Assembly: GCA_964023275.1 (NCBI GenBank)
Contig: OZ029921.1
Location: 7,167,306-7,231,305 of the forward strand
Origin: Norana najaformis
Lineage: Eukaryota; Annelida; Clitellata; Crassiclitellata; Hormogastridae
Length of the DNA stretch: 64,000 nucleotides
Direction: 5' to 3'
Part shown: positions 1-18,733 of the stretch, in pieces
How the letters are laid out: every line of letters begins with the position of its first letter
Position numbering within the stretch: the stretch's first letter is position 1
Position numbers and translations under genes: made by a program
The notes under the pieces: model-generated
Told to the model about the DNA's origin: nothing
The model's input: the letters and a program-made list of their open reading frames with translations, nothing else
Databases searched by the model: none

Positions 1-200
1 TCCGTAGAGCAAAGTAAAAAAGCGTGTTACATTTGTGTTACTTTTTTAACATAAATCCAACAACAGGACAACATTTCCTCAGATGTTGCATGGCTCATCA
101 CTGAACCGCCTGTATTGAAAGAGGTACCAGGATTCAAACCCAGAAGCAGAGTTAACAGTCTGACACAGTCAGTCACTGTGCAACAAAGAATTACACGTAC

Positions 201-372
201 AGTGTGGTCAGAGACCCTTTGGCCGTCGATGAGGTACTGTAGGTCAACGTTTGATGAAGAAAGGGTGCGAAGGCCGACCAGGCTAATGCCACCCCCGCTT
301 GTGGGGACCCAGCCTCCGGAACTGTCATCACGGGTCATGACCTGCGCTTTCACCTTCACTAAGTACTCCTCC
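201..372 (-). CDS. SPRED: SPRED-type EVH1 domain exon (gene continues off the left edge)
   Basis: One internal exon of a Sprouty-related EVH1 protein. The translation contains VKAQVMTRDDSSGGWVP, then GGGISLVGL, a linker, and YLIDGQRVSDHT. The MTRDDSSGGW block and the later 'GERLRD'-like block are hallmarks of the SPRED EVH1 (WH1) domain. Known family role: membrane-associated inhibitors of Ras-Raf-ERK signalling that recruit neurofibromin through the EVH1 domain. The exon is bounded by a polypyrimidine/CAG acceptor just above position 372 and a GTACGT donor just below 201. It enters in phase 2 and leaves in phase 0. The rest of EVH1, any KBD and the Sprouty domain must lie beyond position 1. 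The short first coding exon should be upstream on this strand, but I could not identify it. Confidence 0.88.
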
Positions 373-956
373 CTGAAAACAATCAAGCATAATCACCTTC
401 ATAAGTGACTTCATTAACTCAGTATCATCACTGACATCAAGCTATGTGGCGTGCGCTTATCTCATGTAACAATGAAGAAATGAAGACATGTTGTCAGGTG
501 CAGAGTATAGACAAGAAGTTTTCTTTAAAAAGCACTGCATAAAAGTGCACTTGCGATTACGATTACAAGTGGCACAACCGAGACAACAGTTGTGTTGTGG
601 ATCTAGACTCTGTGCCCCATACAGACCTGTGCCAATACCCATAATGACAATAATAAAATTTTACTTTTCATCGGCATATGTACTTACATCTGAGATTTTT
701 AGTGTTGAATGCCAACACAGTGCGGGTTGACGTCACCTCTGAGATGTGCCTAAAAGGTGCTATATGAATCTTCAGATACATACATATATACATACATAAA
801 TATATAAATGCTCGCATGCATACATACGTACATGAGTGGGTCTAAGCTAAGTACAGCTCAAAACTGTGTAACAGAAACAATACCAGAATTAATCACCTTA
901 AATCGTCACTTATATAGTCTAATATATTCTAATAACTTCTATAGAGCCATCATACA

Positions 957-1035
957 AGGCATCAGTCAATCGTAATCTCAAGATTTCTACAGCGCCCAAC
1001 GAAAGCTAAGTCACGGGAACCAGTCAACGGTCGCT
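957..1035 (-). repeat. SINE family B, minus-strand fragment
   Basis: Reverse complement of the family B end (GCGCCCAACGAAAGCTAAGT). Similar fragments: 14883-14945 and 24565-24645 (minus), and a diverged plus copy at 17590-17705. Confidence 0.55.
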
Positions 1036-1468
1036 TCAAGTGATATCGTAGTCAAAAATCATGATCCGCGCAAAATATACAGCACAGTTTTACTGGCATT
1101 GTATTGAATACCTGGACTCCGAGTTTGTTTCATCTTCTATTCCAGATCCGCAGCTCAGCTCCTTTGCCACAGCTTCAGTCGCCCCAGCCATACGTGACCC
1201 CAGATCTTAATGCCAAACTTCTGGCTGGTGCCTAGCTGGACCAACCAGCAAACAGGTTTGGATTCCTTTCACACCCAGAGAATTTCAGCACTCTGGTTTC
1301 CAGCCAAAACTGGCTTGCCGTTATAACAAATAACTCCAAAGAGGCGAATCCATAACTTTTATGAAAAAATCGGCATCAGAGTGATGTCCATAATACTGAT
1401 CATCCAGCAGTATCACGCCACCTCAGATTAATCCCACCCAAACTAGGTATCCGGTTAAACTCAATTTA

Positions 1469-1558
1469 TCGTGGTGACGGATCTCACCCAATCAGTTCAG
1501 TGAAAACGCGCAGAGTCGAGGCCATACGGTCGCTCTAGAAAAACGTGTACATTTTACA
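1469..1558 (+). repeat. SINE family A, tail fragment
   Basis: Contains GATCTCACCCAATCAGTTCA then GAGGCCATACGGTCGCTCTA, the conserved tail of a SINE seen several times in this window. Confidence 0.6.
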
Positions 1559-2051
1559 CTATCGTCTCGTAACGCGGACTTGCGGTCAGGGAGGCGTATC
1601 CATGAGATTTGTATAGAGTATGCCCTATGCGGGAGGCCTATAATAGAGGGGTGTCTATCCGATGGTTGGCTGTACAGCGTCAACATACAGACGGTCACAA
1701 AATCTGTGGTAAATTCTCCAATCTGCGACCCAGTTCGACGAATCCGCAGTCGACCGTTCGAATTTTTGGTGAAAACCAAGAAAAACGCGTAGTTTTTTCC
1801 TCATATCTTCCTTTTTACTAATGAATGAATGAACAAACGAACGAATGAATGACAGGGCATAGCGCGCATGCGCCATGACCCCGCCCACACACGACGATGA
1901 CCCTCGTCGGTCTATGAATGAATGAAGACCGATGATGACATAATGGCCGCGTTTTCAACTCCATGTATAGGCAATTGGATGGAGGGTCTCACAAATTTTA
2001 ATGCAAGCATCAGTATAATAAATAGACTGGAAATCCAAAATCTATGAATGG

Positions 2052-2202
2052 GCGCCACACCATGTAAGGTCTCCGTGTACGGACCGTGCTAGCCCGAGTT
2101 TCAAATCTCTGAAATAGGCTAAGCCACGACCTTGACGCGAACCGGCTTCCTCACACACAGAGGCGCCTTAACTCACGCGTTTAACCAGCGTAGCTAAACA
2201 GG
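2052..2202 (-). repeat. SINE family A, head half
   Basis: Reverse strand shows a tRNA-like head (GTTAGCTACGCTGGTTAAAC, GGTTCGCGTC B-box-like), then TTTGAAACTCGGGCTAGCAC. The tail half follows at once in the opposite orientation. Confidence 0.65.
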
Positions 2203-2207
2203 TCATT

Positions 2208-2340
2208 GAAATGGCACCCAGTCAAACGGGCCGCGGTGGCGAAGGATCTCACCCGATTAATTTCTTGAAAAATGGGCAGGATCGAGCCCATACGGTCGTT
2301 GTCGAAAAATGTGTAGGCCTACATTTATATTTCTTTGAAT
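2208..2340 (+). repeat. SINE family A, tail half, inverted next to a head half
   Basis: CAAACGGGCCGCGGTGGCGA to the GTACATTT-like end, with TAGGCCTA in the terminus. Junction with the minus-strand head at about 2203-2208. Confidence 0.65.
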
Positions 2341-3522
2341 TAAACGTAACAAAGACTCGAGATTATGACAGCATGAAAACTTTGGTTTCAAGTCGGAAGG
2401 GAAAAGGAATAACCAAAAAGACCGAGTAAAAGCCAAGGTGCAGCCCAGATGGGTGGGGGTGGGTGAGTCATAGACAGGCAAATGGTGAATGAAAAGTAAG
2501 AGCGTGGAGTTCGTCCAACTCGACACCGGTTTCGTAGAATTGGTAAAATCTGCACTCCGTTGGAATTCTGACTTGAATGGCACTTAAACTCGCTCTGTCA
2601 TATTAAGTGTAGGCCTATCTGTCTCGATCTCACTCGTTGTTTTGTCGTCTGCTTTGCATATCTCTTGTCCTCCTCTCTCTTACTCTTCTGTACCTATCTG
2701 TTTATTTGTTTTTCCGTACTGCCTGGCATTTCTCGCTCTTGACCTGGTGTGAAGTCGTGGTATGAGCTGTGGCACTTATCTGTGCAAGCGATAAATAGGC
2801 CTGTTGGTGGCTTGTTGATTATAATGCGAGTAGGCCTACGATGCTCCGGGTCTCGCTTCTAAGTCTTTGTATTTGGGCTTTGATCAAAATGACGCTCAAA
2901 TGACGCAGAGACACCTACGCATGGCTTCGTCCTTATATACAGGCCTACATGCATATATAGTAGCGCTCTGTAAACATAAGAAACTGATCAAGGATGTCTT
3001 GTTGTCTGCCCTTTGCAGCCTATGGTGGTTGCCTACATTGCATGGCGCTGTAGGCTACATCAGCGTCAACTGGCGAACTGAGTCGAATTTAGTCATACTT
3101 TATTCGCCAGGACATCGGCCACTGGGCGTTGGACAAAAACGCGTCCTGCTCTGAGTCAAAGACTGAGGCCATTATAACCACTTCTGACTAATCGATGGTT
3201 TCATTGCGACATACTAAAAAGAAATTGATTGGAAGAAGATGCGAGCCGGCGAATGACTCATAGAACCAACGAAAGAATGAAGGACCGGAGCAAATAAATG
3301 ACGAGCGAACGAACGACTTCGATATAGTGAATGAACAAATTGACGAATAGCGGTGGACGAATAAAAGAATTTAAAAATTAATGAATGAATGAATATATCA
3401 AAGAATGAATATGCGAGTTGTCTTCCAAAAACCTATTATATACATTCTATGCAATTGTAACGTAAGCCGAGCGACGCTTTTACCTTAAATGGCTTGGCGC
3501 CCATTGAAACGGGCAGCGGCGG

Positions 3523-3755
3523 TGAGATGTAAATGTACACGGTTTTATACAGCGACCGTATGGCCTCGACCCTGCTCATTTTATTAGGGTGAGATCCTTC
3601 CCCAATGCTGCCCGTTTGAATGAGAGCCACGCCTTTTAAGGTTCTCATGTACGGACCGCGATAGGAGAAGTATCTCAACCGTTTAATTCATTGAAAAAAC
3701 GAGCAGGGTCGAGGCCACTCGGTCGCTATAGAAAATCGAGTAAATTTGCATCTCG
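3523..3755. repeat. SINE family A, two inverted pieces
   Basis: 3523-3662 is a minus-strand tail half; 3678-3755 repeats the last part on the plus strand (TTTAATTCATTGAAAAAACG). Together they form an imperfect inverted repeat. Confidence 0.6.
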
Positions 3756-4704
3756 TTTTATCTCTGCTTTGTCCAGGCAGCCACGCGGACTCGGCCAACA
3801 GCGCTGAGAACTGATGGCAGGGTAAGGACTCGATATGACCCGACGAACGTGACTGTCATGGCAGCAATCCCTCAGGCTAAGATATCATCGATCTCCGCTC
3901 AAAGCATAACCGAGTGATGTTACAGTTTTCTTTTGCCGGGTATGGAATGGGAGCGCTTCTAACGCGACCCTGTGAATGTCTTAAAGAACTGACTCACTCA
4001 CTCACTCACTCGCTGAAAGGAAGAATGAACAAAGAAAATTATTACCGAATGTGCTTCTAAGAGAACACTTCAGTGCCCGCGGGGACCAGAAATGACTTTG
4101 ATCAGCACACAGGCCTACATAGGCCTATTCACAACTTCGGCGACATTCATGGACTCGAATTGGGCAATGTTAGCTTCGCATCAATGCGCGGCAATTAATA
4201 TTCAACAATGAAACAAGTGATGCATAGTACCGGTTGTCCGTGTTAGGCCCTTGAGCCCACGCGGTACTGGACCGGATAAGAGGTGGGTGGGTGGTGGGGG
4301 CGCTTAGCATTGTACCCTCTTCCTCTCTCAGGCTCCATCCCGTTGAGCCGCCAGCATCGTACAGGCAACGCCCCCATTTTAATATTGCTGAAATACGAAG
4401 CGCTTATACATCTTTCTACACGCCATAGAAATGAAAGCCTGATAAAACATTCATACATTGACGGGCTATGATGTTCAGCAATACGAGCCTTGAATTATAC
4501 TGTAACGTTGTATAGTCCGTCTAGTGTCTAGCTATGCAGACCAATTTAACAGACAGCAAGCACTTATTTCTCTGAGCCTTCCATCTGTGTAGTACGGAAG
4601 CCCATAGGGGATATGCGATTATCATTTTTTTTATTAATCTAGTGCGTACTAGATAGTATCTAATGGAGTGATCGTCTGCTCTTTTAATTCATGGTAGCCC
4701 TTTG

Positions 4705-4958
4705 CTTTTATCGTAGAGCTATTATAAGATAGCCTAATTGCGTTGTTAAGAGAGCCTCGTGTTCTTATCAGTCAGCCTCGCATTATTTAGACCGTCTTAC
4801 ATTATTAAGAGATTGTTTTAGCACCGTTAAGATAGCCTTAAATTCTTATAAGTCACCTTAACACTATTAAGATGGTCCTACGCTCTTATCAGAGATAGCT
4901 GAGCTATTAAGACAACCTCTCGCTCTTATAAAGACAGCCTTACAAATATTATATAGCG
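4705..4958 (+). repeat. Degenerate 20-22 bp tandem repeat
   Basis: About eleven decayed units around TATTAAGA-AGCCT-...CTCTTA, e.g. CTATTAAGACAACCTCTCGC. Intergenic; no ORF. Confidence 0.65.
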
Positions 4959-6030
4959 AATCCAGGGCTCCTGCCTGACAGCCATACGCTCTTCTTAGTC
5001 GACGAATACAGATTCTTAATGACAGCCTGTAGAATTTTGAGAGTACGCACGGTCCCTACACTCAGATATGTAGACGAAGTTTCAAAGGTACCTCCGCTTT
5101 CCTCAGGGGCCTGTCCTATAGGCCTCTGTACGATAATTAATTAGACATTGAATTATAATAAATTATGCATGAATAGCCTACTCTGTGGTTGGCTTGTGCC
5201 TCCCTCCCAAGCCGCTCCTTTACTTTTGTCTGTCGACCAAAACCTCCCACGCCTTCGCCTTAAACCAAAACCCAGTCATTGCGCAAAGTATTTGGGGCAT
5301 ACAACCGAACATAGCCAAGCACAGTGCTAGAAACAATCGCCATGAGCGAATGGCTGCAAGGGCGTCATCGCGGGGGAACCAAAGGGTCACGGCCACTCGA
5401 GAAAGGGGGGGGGCAGAGGTGCTTTCTGGCCGAATTTTAACCCTAAAAGCAACAAATTTGTGTGCCCAATTATTTCGCACGGGCTAAACCTTGGGTGGTC
5501 TGATTGGGGAGGAAAGAAGGCGGTGTGGAAGCAGAAATTTTGGTGATTTGCAAACGGTTGGCTAAGTCTTTACGACAACTAAAGGTCGTCGGACTTTTCT
5601 GGAGACTAAAAGAACAGTCTTCCTTATACTTGTCTCTCCTCGTCTTGATCCGCCCGTGAATGCCCCTCCCACCCTCAAAAAACCGTACCGATACCCTTGG
5701 CTAAAATTCTACACTGCCAGAGACAATGTCTGGTCAAATCAGAAACCATCCTGGGCTAAATGCTCACAGATGTTTGCTTCAGCATCTAAGCTCATCATTT
5801 GTGGCATTTTCAAGACAGCGTGGCTTTTATTGGCTGCCGCGAAAGTGTCTGATGACCAAAATGCACTCGTAAACGCCAAAACACTAGTGAACGTAACTGT
5901 AAGCTGTCTAGAGGGTATAGACACATTTATTGTGGCCTATATGCACAATGACCTGCTTCTGATCGCGATAAGTGCCTGGCTTCATGAAAGTCTATACGGC
6001 TGCGATCCATCTGCCACAATGACGAATCTG

Positions 6031-6036
6031 TTTATT
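6031..6036 (-). promoter_or_regulatory. Candidate polyadenylation signal, membrane glycoprotein gene
   Basis: AATAAA on the minus strand about 280 bases past the stop codon of the 229-residue protein. It is the nearest good hexamer I saw downstream. Confidence 0.4.
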
Positions 6037-6317
6037 AGGCTACCAGACAGCTTGTGTTTTCGGGTCACACTAATTTCTGCTGTTACCAGATATTGCTACT
6101 AACAGCATGATTTGTTCTTCATTACCAGACAACCTGCGTGTGTGTTTGTTTTTGCATATCTTCTGGCCCCTAGTTTCTGATGTTGTCAGACACTGCTTTT
6201 AGGAGCACGATTGTTCTTCATAACCAGACAATCTGTGTGTGGTCGAGCGCTCTGGCTACACTGTCGTTACTTCTAAGAGTTCGACTCAGGTTTTCCATCG
6301 GGCGCCACATAAATAAA

Positions 6318-12667
<6,350 letters not shown>

Positions 12668-15361
12668 CTTTCCGTATTTCTCCCTTTTCGTCTTCCTCTG
12701 TCGAATGCCAAAGGCGACTGTTTTCACTGCGCACTCCCTCGACTCCTCCTCCTCCTCGTCCTCCGATCAGTTCCTTCTCCAGATATCGATCTCTCCCATC
12801 ACTTGGCGTGCGGCGCTCGGTGCGTGGGGGCCGTCCATAAACGACAAGACGCAATCAAGTTTGTAAGCAAGCAAAGTTTACACAAATTTGCAAGAAATAG
12901 GCCCATGTCAGTCACATAGGCCTATCTGTCCGTCCGTCGGTCGGTCAGAATGACAGAAAGTGAATCAGTCATCCACCAACCAAGTTGCTAACCAGTCAAC
13001 CGGTCAGACTGCCATTTAATCAGTCAGTGAATTCCGGAATCAATTCACCAACCTTTGGATCGGCGCATGAATGAATCCACGCAGCCCTATCTCGTTCTTT
13101 CCTACGTCTGTATCCTTCTCGAAGCAGTCGTCGTCTGTCGTTAATGCAGAATCGATTATTCGCCGAGACGACGCCATCTGGCGTCTTTCCCGGTGCCCAC
13201 TTCCATCGCCCTCCAACCCCACTCCTCGTCTCTCTTCCTTCCATCCTCCTCTCAATATTCCACCTTCGAAAAGAAATAGAAAGCAGAACGAACCAGAGAC
13301 GAACGATTACAGACTGCACTGGCGGCCTTTCATATGAAATCCCAGCAGACACAAGCCTATACTCTTAACACACACATACACACGCACACTCACACGCGCA
13401 CACACACAGGCATTGCAAAGCAAGGCAACGCACACGCGCACACAAACGCGCACACTTTATAGGCAGACAATGTCCAGTATCAGCCGTTGTGACTCAAAGC
13501 AAGGCGCTTCTGATTGCCAAAGATGTCTGGCTGTTGACCACACTTCATGCCATTCGGTCTCTCTTTCAATCTCTGTCATTCTGTGTGTCTCTTTCTACAT
13601 TTCACCCGATGTCTTTGTCTTCATCTCTGTCAGTCTGTGTGTCTCTTTCTATATTTCACCCGATGTCTTTGCCTTCATCTCTGTCATTCTGTGTGTCTCT
13701 TTCTACATTTCACCCGATGTCTTTGTCTTCATCTCTGTCAGTCTGTGTGTCTCTTTCTACATTTCACCCGATGTCTTTGTCTTCATCTCTGTCAGTCTGT
13801 GTGTCTCTTTCTACATTTCACCCGATGTCTTTGTCTTCATCTCTGTCAATGTCAGTCTCTCTGTCTTACTTTCTTTTCCTGTTTCTGTCTTCCTATGTAT
13901 CTTTGTCTCTGTCTCCTCTCTCAGTTCTCTCTCAAAGCCCATCTCTACAGCAGTATCCATCTTTCTCTTTCTCGCTCCGTGTCCGCCTCTTTCACAAACC
14001 AACGATGTCCAAACAACCATCCATGGGTAAGAAGTCCGTTGAAGGATTTCCTCCCCTTTCTCTCTAGCACAGAAGTCTGACCCGACGCTTCGTACTTTCA
14101 CGATTTGATTGAGGCCACACTGTGGAGTCTGTAGGTCGCAGACACTGCTTAGGACTCCATGCAGTCAGTTAGTTGTCCATTGAAGCGTTAAACATCTCGA
14201 ATGTTCCAGGAAAATTGCAGTACACAGGAGAAGCTTCCATACAAGTCCAACAACTGATGGACCACGTGCACCTGAGTACGCCCATTGCCCCTCCTCACAT
14301 TCCCCACCCTCAAGCTCGCTCACTCACTCACTTACACTCACAGTCACTCAGTCACTCACTCACTCACCCACATAATTCCAGATGCATCTCTACTCTTAGT
14401 ACTCTACGAAAATCACTGGTCAACTTTTGAGAATAGTGAGAAGCATTCAAACCCTAGCCATAGCCCCTTGTCACTGCATCTGATATAGTCCAGCTAAATC
14501 AGGTTACCAGTCCGACATGGTAGAAACAAGTATCAGTTTCAATCAGTTAACAATGCATCAAGTGTACATCGATTTTCAACACTTCAACATAATCCGAATA
14601 ACATGTTATATCATTTGCTCACAAAATCTACGACAGTCATACATCATCTTTGTCTGATTTAGACATTTAAAACCAGAGATATTTCAGCAACTTATAGCAA
14701 AAACCTCTTAGTAATTATATTAACATCACTAACAAACGTTTGGACCTTCACAGAACCAGCACGAACCATGAAATAAGTTAAGGGCAAAACGTTGCTTATC
14801 AGAGTCTTTAAAGAGGGGCTATATAAATGTCCAGATATAAGGACAAATAACCTTTAGCAGTCAGAGAAGAAGCAAAATCAATAGCAATCATAATCGTAAT
14901 CTCTCAACTTCTACAGCGGCCAAAAAATATCTAAGTTGCAGAACTAGCAATTCAGACATAAACGTTTAGCAATCAATGAAAAATTCACTCACAAAATATG
15001 GTAGAAATGTTACAAAATTTCTTGGAAATGAAACAGGGACTTAAACAAAGCAATAATTAAATAATCAATTTACAATCTTAAAAGCAATATCACGAAATCT
15101 GATTTCCTCATTAAGGTAAAAGTGAGAAGTCAAACTTAAACATATCTCCAAAATAATGACTTCAAATGGAAAGAAGGAAAAGATGTCCTAAAAATCCAAC
15201 CAAAATAAGACGAAATGTATCAGAAATGAAATGCCATATTTAGAAATTATTTGAAAACATTTTAAAATCTTCAAATACTATTTTCATGAGACTTTAAAAG
15301 TAGAAATTGTAAAAATGCACTCACATCCATAATTTCATAAAACATCGAGAGGCTAAAAATG
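12668..15361. other. Intergenic: between the glycoprotein and QRICH2-like genes
   Basis: Head of one gene and tail of the next. Contains CA-rich sequence (13367-13460), the 54-bp minisatellite, CACT-rich sequence (14320-14370), a family B fragment at 14883 and AT-rich unique sequence. No exon was recognised. Confidence 0.55.
13571..13850 (+). repeat. 54-bp minisatellite, five copies
   Basis: Unit starts near ATTTCACCCGATGTCTTTGT; copies begin at 13599, 13653, 13707, 13761 and 13815. As 54 is a multiple of three, all three plus frames stay open, producing false ORFs of up to 205 codons. Confidence 0.9.
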
Positions 15362-15367
15362 TTTATT
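15362..15367 (-). promoter_or_regulatory. Candidate polyadenylation signal, QRICH2-like gene
   Basis: AATAAA on the minus strand about 160 bases beyond the stop codon. Confidence 0.45.
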
Positions 15368-15524
15368 ATGTAGATACACGAAACCAAGTGAAACTTATGA
15401 ACAAAAATTACACCACAGATATCAAATTTTAAAGAAAATTGACAGACACTCTGGACTTTCATCAAAAATCGTCTAGCTGCTATCCAGAAATCTTCCTACA
15501 CAATTCCATATCCTGTCAAGCGAA

Positions 15525-16085
15525 TTACTGACACTCTTCCTCCTCCTCCTCTTCTGTACCATCAAATCTTGCACAAGGACTTTGACTTGATGCTGCAGGC
15601 TTTCGACCATATGATGCACAAGGCCTTGCCAACGCATTTGTTGGATTATCCCTTCCTCCAGATTTTCCCCCATGAAATCCTCCTGTTTGGACAGGGGGCC
15701 TTCCGCTCGCATAGCGCGGTTGAGGTGGCAGGCCAGACCTTTGTGCAGCCGAGATCGGTTTGCTTCCGTTGTTGGTTCGACCTTTGCTTTTACACTGTTC
15801 TGGGTTGTTTCGCGCAAGGGTGCGTTCAAGCACGTTCTTGGCCTCAAACACAAATGCATTAAGGTCGGTTTGTGAAGATGGGGGTGCAGCAGAACAAGAA
15901 GGGGGAGCAGATCTGCGGGGCTTGCAGTTCTGTTGCGAGGTCGAAGGATGACAGGCAGAAGCGGGGCGAGTTGTTCGTGCAGTTTCGGTTGGCCGGGCGA
16001 TCATCGCCGACTGAGGTCGCACAGAGGGGTTTGGAGGGTATGGAGTGTAGCCACCCGTGATCTTCATTTTTGAAACTGGATTTCC
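15525..16085 (-). CDS. QRICH2: QRICH2-like exon 17 (terminal)
   Basis: Acceptor TTCTTTCAG. Starts GNPVSKMKITGGYTPYPPNP, then a low-complexity Ser/Pro/Arg/Gln tail ending in a run of six Glu, C-Q and TAA. Residues 719-904. Confidence 0.85.
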   Translation of the reverse strand, partial: GNPVSKMKITGGYTPYPPNPSVRPQSAMIARPTETARTTRPASACHPSTSQQNCKPRRSAPPSCSAAPPSSQTDLNAFVFEAKNVLERTLARNNPEQCKSKGRTNNGSKPISAAQRSGLPPQPRYASGRPPVQTGGFHGGKSGGRDNPTNALARPCASYGRKPAASSQSPCARFDGTEEEEEEECQ

Positions 16086-18702
16086 CTGAAAGAATTTCAG
16101 TGCAATCAACTTCAGACTTCAACAGCTGACAAAATTAAGATCAGCTTCCTCTGGCAAGCTGTTTGTCTCTTTCTGTTTCACAAGAACAGTGTTGAGTGTT
16201 CCCAGTGGCTAGACCAAGGCTTCACTGCCCAGTTCTGAGCATTCTCTCACTTCTCTTGTGTAAATCAGACCTAAACTTAAAACTCATCTGTTTCAGCTTG
16301 CTTATCAACATTAGCTTAACTTCTGGTTTCTCTGACTTAGTGAATTTTGACTGGGCCTCTCTAATGGATTATGATTTGACTGCAAGTTCACTTCAAGCAA
16401 CTATTAATTGATGTTTTAAGTATTACGATAACATCACTATCAAAGTCATTAGATTAGATCAGATTCTACCAACTAAAGATTAGTGGTTTCTGTGAAATCT
16501 CTGAACACTAATAAGTAATATGATAAAGTAATGTAATACAATTTGCTGTTCAGGTAATTTAATTTAATGTAATATGATGTAATGTAGTGTAATCTGAAGC
16601 TGATATGTCCTTGTAAGTTGACGTTTGGAGTTAGATTCACCCCCAGCCAATTGCAACTGAATTTGCAACCAAAAGCTCCAGACAGGAATATCTGCATCTT
16701 GGTCTAGCTTCACGTGCTACACAAATTGTCTCTTATATAAATTTATATACCCATTATTATTTTATATGCATTTAAGCTTCATTTTGAAAGAGATCTGTAT
16801 AGAAACCTGTTCTTGAACCTCTTGTCCTCCTTCTGTGCCCTCTCTAAAAGAACATGTAGAGAACATGTCAGTTAGCAAAATCACCAAACGGTAATACCAA
16901 TAAGTGAGTAATATCAAATCGTTACTTTAATAATAATAGAAAAAATATTAAACAGTACTCTTAACAGAATTTCAACTGGATTTGGAAAAATCTCAAATAT
17001 TGTCTATCTTCAAAATATTTTGGCGTAGCACCACTGTATGATATATCACCAAACAGTGGGTCTGAGGAAGAGAAATAACTGATATGAAGATTTTCCACAT
17101 CGGTTGGGAACATCTCAGTACTTACAAGCCTTTAACACATCTCAGTACTTACAAGCCTTTAACACAAGCCTGTAAGATCACCTGATCTTAATGCTACAGT
17201 TAGAAACACATGTTAACAGTCGCTTACCTGCATTTCAACTGATTTAACCTAGATGAACATCACTGGACTCACCTGCATTTCAACTGATTTAACTACATGC
17301 ACGTCACTGGAACTTACCTGCATGCCAAAAGGGAATCAGCAGTCTCCTCACAGTCACTGAAACAGCCAAAAATCCAATGCAATATGAAGTAATTTGACGC
17401 TTTCATAGAGCACCAATTCTACGACACTCCTCTTCACCAGCAATAACTGCTAATACTCAAGAAATCCCACCCTGCTCCAGCGAATCCGCTGCCTTCCCAT
17501 TTCTCTCAGCTTAAACACAAACCACCCTAACAGGTCATTTCCTCCTTCTCTCTCTGGTCTTCTGACAACTGGGCTCAAGTGGTTCTTGACATGGTACCTT
17601 TGGATAACCCCACCGACTTGATGCAGCACTCGTGAATAAGCTGGTGCCCTGAGTTTAGCCTTTACGTAGTGCTTTTGAAATTTGGAGTTTACGATTACGA
17701 TTACTCTTAAAACAGATGCAGGAAACTAGGACCTAATTTTTGAGGACTCATAGATATATACCAGATAAGCAGGTACCTTCCTTATTTTCTTTCCTTTATC
17801 TTACCATAATTCCTTATCTTTTTTATCTTATATTACTGCATAGATTACCTTTATTATCTTACCCCACCAAAATTACGATGCTTACCTTACCTTAGATTTC
17901 CGACAACACTGACTTGGTACTAACATGGAAGGAGTGTGGCCCTGTCTTGGTGGACTTCGACCTCTGCCTCCACAGTTGCGGAATATAGAGAATGGATCGC
18001 TATCGATTGGCTTTGAAGGTATCTGCCCCTGGCTTTGATCCCATGAAAAAGTACAGCAAAAAGAGAAAGATAAATCAGATGACCTTGTTGAATAACTCTA
18101 AGTCTGGGAAATAAGGACTGATTGTAAGTACTGTGGCTGGCCAGAGTTCAATGTTTTATAAACTATAAGCACCAATTTGAAACAAATCCTTTGCTGAACA
18201 GAAAGCAGTGCAGAGATTTAAGTACATGGTTTATGCACTCATCTTTGACATGATAGTTATAGCTCTAGCCAAAGAGTCCTGAACTCTGGAGTTTCTGCAT
18301 ATTTGATTTTGTGATACCAGTAATCAAGGCAACTAGAATCCAATGGGTTTGCTAGAGATATTCTTGAAGACATGGGACAAAATACCTAATTCTAACTACT
18401 GGTATGACACAAATATACATGTATAATGACTCACAGCCTACAGCTACCATTTACGTAGTCGGTGTGATACAGTAGAATAAAAAACAATACCCAAGCAGGA
18501 TCAGTCAGCTAAACAAGCAATTCATTCAGTTGTAAAAATATAAGCCATTCAAAATTCTGAAGTTGATGTGGAGTGCCCAACAGGCCTAATAATAATAATA
18601 ATAATAATGATGATAATAATATGATAATAATAATAATATTATTATTAATGATAATAATAATAATATGATAATAATAATAATAATATTATCATATTATTAT
18701 TA

Positions 18703-18733
<31 letters not shown>

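Larger units (their letters stand above)
373..6030. other. Intergenic: SPRED exon to membrane glycoprotein gene
   Basis: No gene supported. It holds family A and B SINE pieces, AATG-rich simple repeats (1820-1860, 3370-3400), several TAGGCCTA palindromes, the degenerate repeat at 4705 and otherwise featureless sequence. The missing first exon of SPRED should be here or further right. The 148-codon ORF at 5656-6102 has no coding look. Confidence 0.6.

Noticed and set aside
2211..2429. ORFs containing GEGSHPI / FLKNGQDRAHTVV
   Set aside because: Same peptide recurs at 3436-3678 and 46767-46973 because it is the family A SINE, not a gene.
5656..6102. 148-codon plus-strand ORF
   Set aside because: No recognisable domain, no splice context, biased composition typical of random open sequence, and it contains locally repeated 'ACCAGACA..CTG' text.
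13413..14080. Three ORFs of 177-205 codons
   Set aside because: Created by the 54-bp minisatellite, open in every plus frame.
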